The position numbers and the translations under genes were made by a program. Of a stretch of 64,000 nucleotides of DNA, positions 61,951 to 64,000 are shown one piece after another; within the stretch, counting starts at the first letter, position 1; each line of letters begins with the position of its first letter. The DNA is from JBGTSJ01 sp041940305 (GTDB taxonomy: Bacteria; Planctomycetota; Planctomycetia; Planctomycetales; Planctomycetaceae), in assembly GCA_041940305.1 (NCBI GenBank), contig JBGTSJ010000007.1, positions 62,001-126,000 of the forward strand, given 5' to 3'. The notes under the pieces were generated by a model. The model saw only the letters and a program-made list of their open reading frames with translations, searched no databases and was not told the DNA's origin.

Positions 61951-62289
61951 ATGGCCGACAAATACACCCCCGATGACCTGAGCGCCTGGGAACGCGTGAA
62001 GAAGGCATTTGCCAACGATTGGGAGCAGACGAAGGCTGACTTCGGCAGCAAGTCCGCCCGGGACATGGATCAGGACGTGGACGACACCGTTAAGCAGGCG
62101 ATTGGCACAGACGACGCGTTTGAGAACCGCGAGCAGGCGTTCCGGTTTGGATATCTCGCCCAGCGCCGCCATGCAGCGAAGCATCCGAAGTGGAACGACA
62201 CCCTCGAGACCCAGCTGCGCAACGACTACGAAGGCGACTACGACGCCGACCGCCGCTACATCCGGCATGCTTATGAGCGGAAGCACTGA
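61951..62289 (+). CDS. Small acidic stress-type protein (112 residues)
   Basis: A highly charged helical protein without Cys or signal peptide. The start DDLSAWERVKKAFANDWEQTKADFG resembles CsbD-type or related small stress proteins in its amphipathic pattern. The rest, DAFENREQAFRFGYLAQRRHAAKHPKWNDTLETQLRNDY, recalls a family of conserved small proteins seen in several phyla. I am not certain of the family name. ATG 61951. Nothing but the small membrane protein gene lies near it. Confidence 0.65.
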   Translation: MADKYTPDDLSAWERVKKAFANDWEQTKADFGSKSARDMDQDVDDTVKQAIGTDDAFENREQAFRFGYLAQRRHAAKHPKWNDTLETQLRNDYEGDYDADRRYIRHAYERKH

Positions 62290-62437
62290 TGCCGTTCGGC
62301 GTCACGCCTGATCCCGCCAGTCGTCGCGACGCCTGCGCATCGCCTCGTGTGTAGAACCCACCGTCCGACCTCCAGCTGGTCACACATCGGCGAAGAGGGT
62401 GTGGTGGCGTCGCTGCGCTCAGCCAATCCTGTATTTG

Positions 62438-64000
62438 TCAGCCCTCCGGGCTGGGTTCGGCGGCGCTCCGCAGGGACAGGGCTGAGTCGGTGAGGACGTC
62501 GATGGTCAGGCGGCGGATGTGGAAGTGGTTCTCGGCGAAGCGGGTGTGCAGCTGGTCTGTGAGGGTGGGGCCGAAGGCCTGAACGGGCTGCTTGGTGAGG
62601 TAGCGGAAAAGCTGTTCGATGAAAGCGGTCTGGGCTTCTTGGCTGTCGGCGACGTAGGTGGCGAGGTCGCGGGCGTTGTGGAACTCGACGGGGTCGCCGG
62701 TGCGGGAGAGGTAGCCGCCACGGGCGTCGATCGGTTTGCCACGCTCTTCGGTGCGGAAGCGGCCTACGGCATCGAAGTTCTCGAGCGAGAAGCCGAGGCC
62801 GTTAATCATCTGGTGGCAGACCTTGCAGGCGTCGGGGCTGGTCTGCAGGGCGACGCGCTCGCGCGTGGAGAGGTCGGGATGCAGGTCGGGGGGGACAGGG
62901 GTGACGTCGACCTGGGGCGGCTTGAGGAAGCGGCCCATGATGTTGCGCGACAGGAAGACGCCGCGATGGATGGGGGACGTCGTCGAGGCGTAGGAGAAGC
63001 CCGTCATCAGATAGGGATGCGACAGGACGCCGGCGCGGTGGTCGGGATTCAGGACCACCTTCTCGAACGGTGAGTCTTCGGCCAGTTCGGCTCCGTAGAA
63101 CTTCGCCAGGTTGCCGTTGAGATACACGGAGTCCGCGAGCAACAACTGCCGGTAATCCGATGACTCGCTCCAGACGACCTCATCGAGGAACAGGTCGAGC
63201 GACACGCGGAGATCGCTCAGCACCTGTTCGTTGAACTCGGGGTAGGCGGACTGGTCCTTGGCGACCTCGCGCAGATGGCCGAGGTTGAGCCATTCGTGGA
63301 GGAACTGCCGCAGCTTGTAGCGGGAGCGCGGGTTTCCCAGCATCCGCTCGACCTGGGCGGCGATCTGGTCGCGGGTCTGCAGTTCGCCGCGCGCGGCGGC
63401 ATCGAGGAGCGGCTGATCGGGGATGGAGTCCCACAGCCCGAATGAGAGCCAGGCGGCGACGTCGTAGTCGTCGAATCCGGCGGCGTCGAGATGCGTTTCG
63501 CGATACAGGAACCGCGGGGACTTGAGCGTGAGCAGGACGATCCGCTTGACGGCCTCTTCTTCGTTCGGCGCCTCGGCGAAGTGGCGATCGACGAAGAATG
63601 TCCGCTCATCGTCGCTCAACGGGCGGCGGAAGGCCCGCTCCGCGAACTGATGGCAGAAGCTGACGACGCGGTCATCCGGCGTTCCCGACTGCTCCTGCGC
63701 CGGAGGCTCCGTGTTTTCTCCTCGTCCCCGCCCGCGACGGCCACGACCGCGGTCGCGCCGCTCGCGGCCGACGAGACGGTCGAGGTCCGCGGCGATGTTC
63801 CCGGCGACTTCGATGGCGGCGTAGGTGGCGGCGGAGTCCCATTCTTTGGAAATGGTGGTCCCGCGTTCATAACCTTCGCTGCGATCGTCCGGCGGGAAGG
63901 GGGTGTTGACGATCATCACCTGCGGCGCGGAGCGGGTGAAGAGGTTGCGGGAGGGGACGACCTCTTCGGCCCCGTGCGGAGGCTTCCACTTCAGGCGGAT
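62438..64000 (-). CDS. DUF1592/1588/1585 protein, C-terminal part (cut by window edge)
   Basis: The frame is open to the end of the window, so the N-terminus is missing. In the visible 520 residues, domains follow in order: a DUF1595-like segment (FCHQFAERAFRRPLSDDERTFF), DUF1592 (AAWLSFGLWDSIPDQ), DUF1588 with a heme-type CKVCHQMINGLGFSLENFD motif, and DUF1585 (ATYVADSQEAQTAFIEQLFRYLTKQPVQAFG). Planctomycete members usually carry a cytochrome-c-like N-terminus and pair with DUF1552. The linker with RERRDRGRGRRGRGRGEN is low-complexity and basic. Role unknown. Confidence 0.9.
   Translation of the reverse strand: MRLKWKPPHGAEEVVPSRNLFTRSAPQVMIVNTPFPPDDRSEGYERGTTISKEWDSAATYAAIEVAGNIAADLDRLVGRERRDRGRGRRGRGRGENTEPPAQEQSGTPDDRVVSFCHQFAERAFRRPLSDDERTFFVDRHFAEAPNEEEAVKRIVLLTLKSPRFLYRETHLDAAGFDDYDVAAWLSFGLWDSIPDQPLLDAAARGELQTRDQIAAQVERMLGNPRSRYKLRQFLHEWLNLGHLREVAKDQSAYPEFNEQVLSDLRVSLDLFLDEVVWSESSDYRQLLLADSVYLNGNLAKFYGAELAEDSPFEKVVLNPDHRAGVLSHPYLMTGFSYASTTSPIHRGVFLSRNIMGRFLKPPQVDVTPVPPDLHPDLSTRERVALQTSPDACKVCHQMINGLGFSLENFDAVGRFRTEERGKPIDARGGYLSRTGDPVEFHNARDLATYVADSQEAQTAFIEQLFRYLTKQPVQAFGPTLTDQLHTRFAENHFHIRRLTIDVLTDSALSLRSAAEPSPEG

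Overview
The window is a GC-rich chromosomal segment that looks planctomycetal (phylum Planctomycetota, probably class Planctomycetia). The evidence is the combination of families: two DUF1501 proteins, a DUF1552 protein and a DUF1595/1592/1588/1585 cytochrome-type protein, a DUF1559 pseudopilin-like protein, a YTV-repeat cell-surface protein, a sulfatase, four PQQ-type beta-propeller proteins, a Ser/Thr kinase fused to WD40 repeats, and the HpnC/HpnD squalene pathway. No rRNA, tRNA, CRISPR array, transposase, integrase or phage gene was found. About 52 protein genes are supported. Two are cut by the window edges: an ABC ATPase on the left and a DUF1592-type protein on the right.

Layout. 0-8.6 kb: an ABC-2 exporter (ATPase and double-length permease), a CrtI/carotenoid-isomerase-like oxidoreductase, a GlmU-like nucleotidyltransferase with hexapeptide repeats, an EF-G2-type GTPase and a small orphan. 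8.6-13.4 kb: a minus-strand group of DUF1501 protein, 54-residue membrane peptide, ECF sigma factor (TTG start) and four-helix membrane partner, then a PQQ propeller. 13.6-19.7 kb: a glutathione-peroxidase-like protein, a GcvH-like lipoyl protein paired with a 2[4Fe-4S] ferredoxin, HemD, a DapA-family aldolase and a sulfatase. 19.8-30 kb: a carboxypeptidase-regulatory-type lipoprotein, a DUF1559 protein, a lipoprotein propeller, an orphan TadC, the kinase-WD40 receptor and a 677-residue membrane-anchored protein of unknown function. 30-38.8 kb: a glycosyltransferase, a second DUF1501 protein, hpnC-hpnD, a BON-domain protein behind a sigma-54 promoter, a zinc-ribbon membrane protein, a LmbE-type deacetylase and a propeller. 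39-48 kb: RecG, a PhyH dioxygenase, an SMP-30-like protein, TrpA, a DUF892 ferritin-like protein behind a second sigma-54 promoter and a tandemly duplicated alpha/beta hydrolase. 48-64 kb: the YTV protein, an epoxide hydrolase, a DUF1552 protein, a large Cna-B/carboxypeptidase-regulatory protein, a three-gene Cys-rich operon (NHL protein, PhnD-like binding protein, PQQ propeller), DUF4265, a CocE-type hydrolase, two small proteins and the truncated DUF1592 protein.

The most unusual item is the operon at 55.3-58.7 kb. A PhnD-like exported protein ends on a stop directly behind an A9 tract. Reading in the -1 frame from that tract continues without a stop into a PQQ beta-propeller that has no start codon or signal peptide of its own ahead of its conserved W-R-G-P motif. 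The upstream NHL protein carries repeated Cys-Cys motifs. Either this is one frameshift-fused, redox- or metal-related system, or the homopolymer length is wrong in the assembly. Other signals are two near-identical sigma-54 (-24/-12) promoters in front of small stress-type genes, and several families of dispersed intergenic inverted repeats, most of them between convergent genes.
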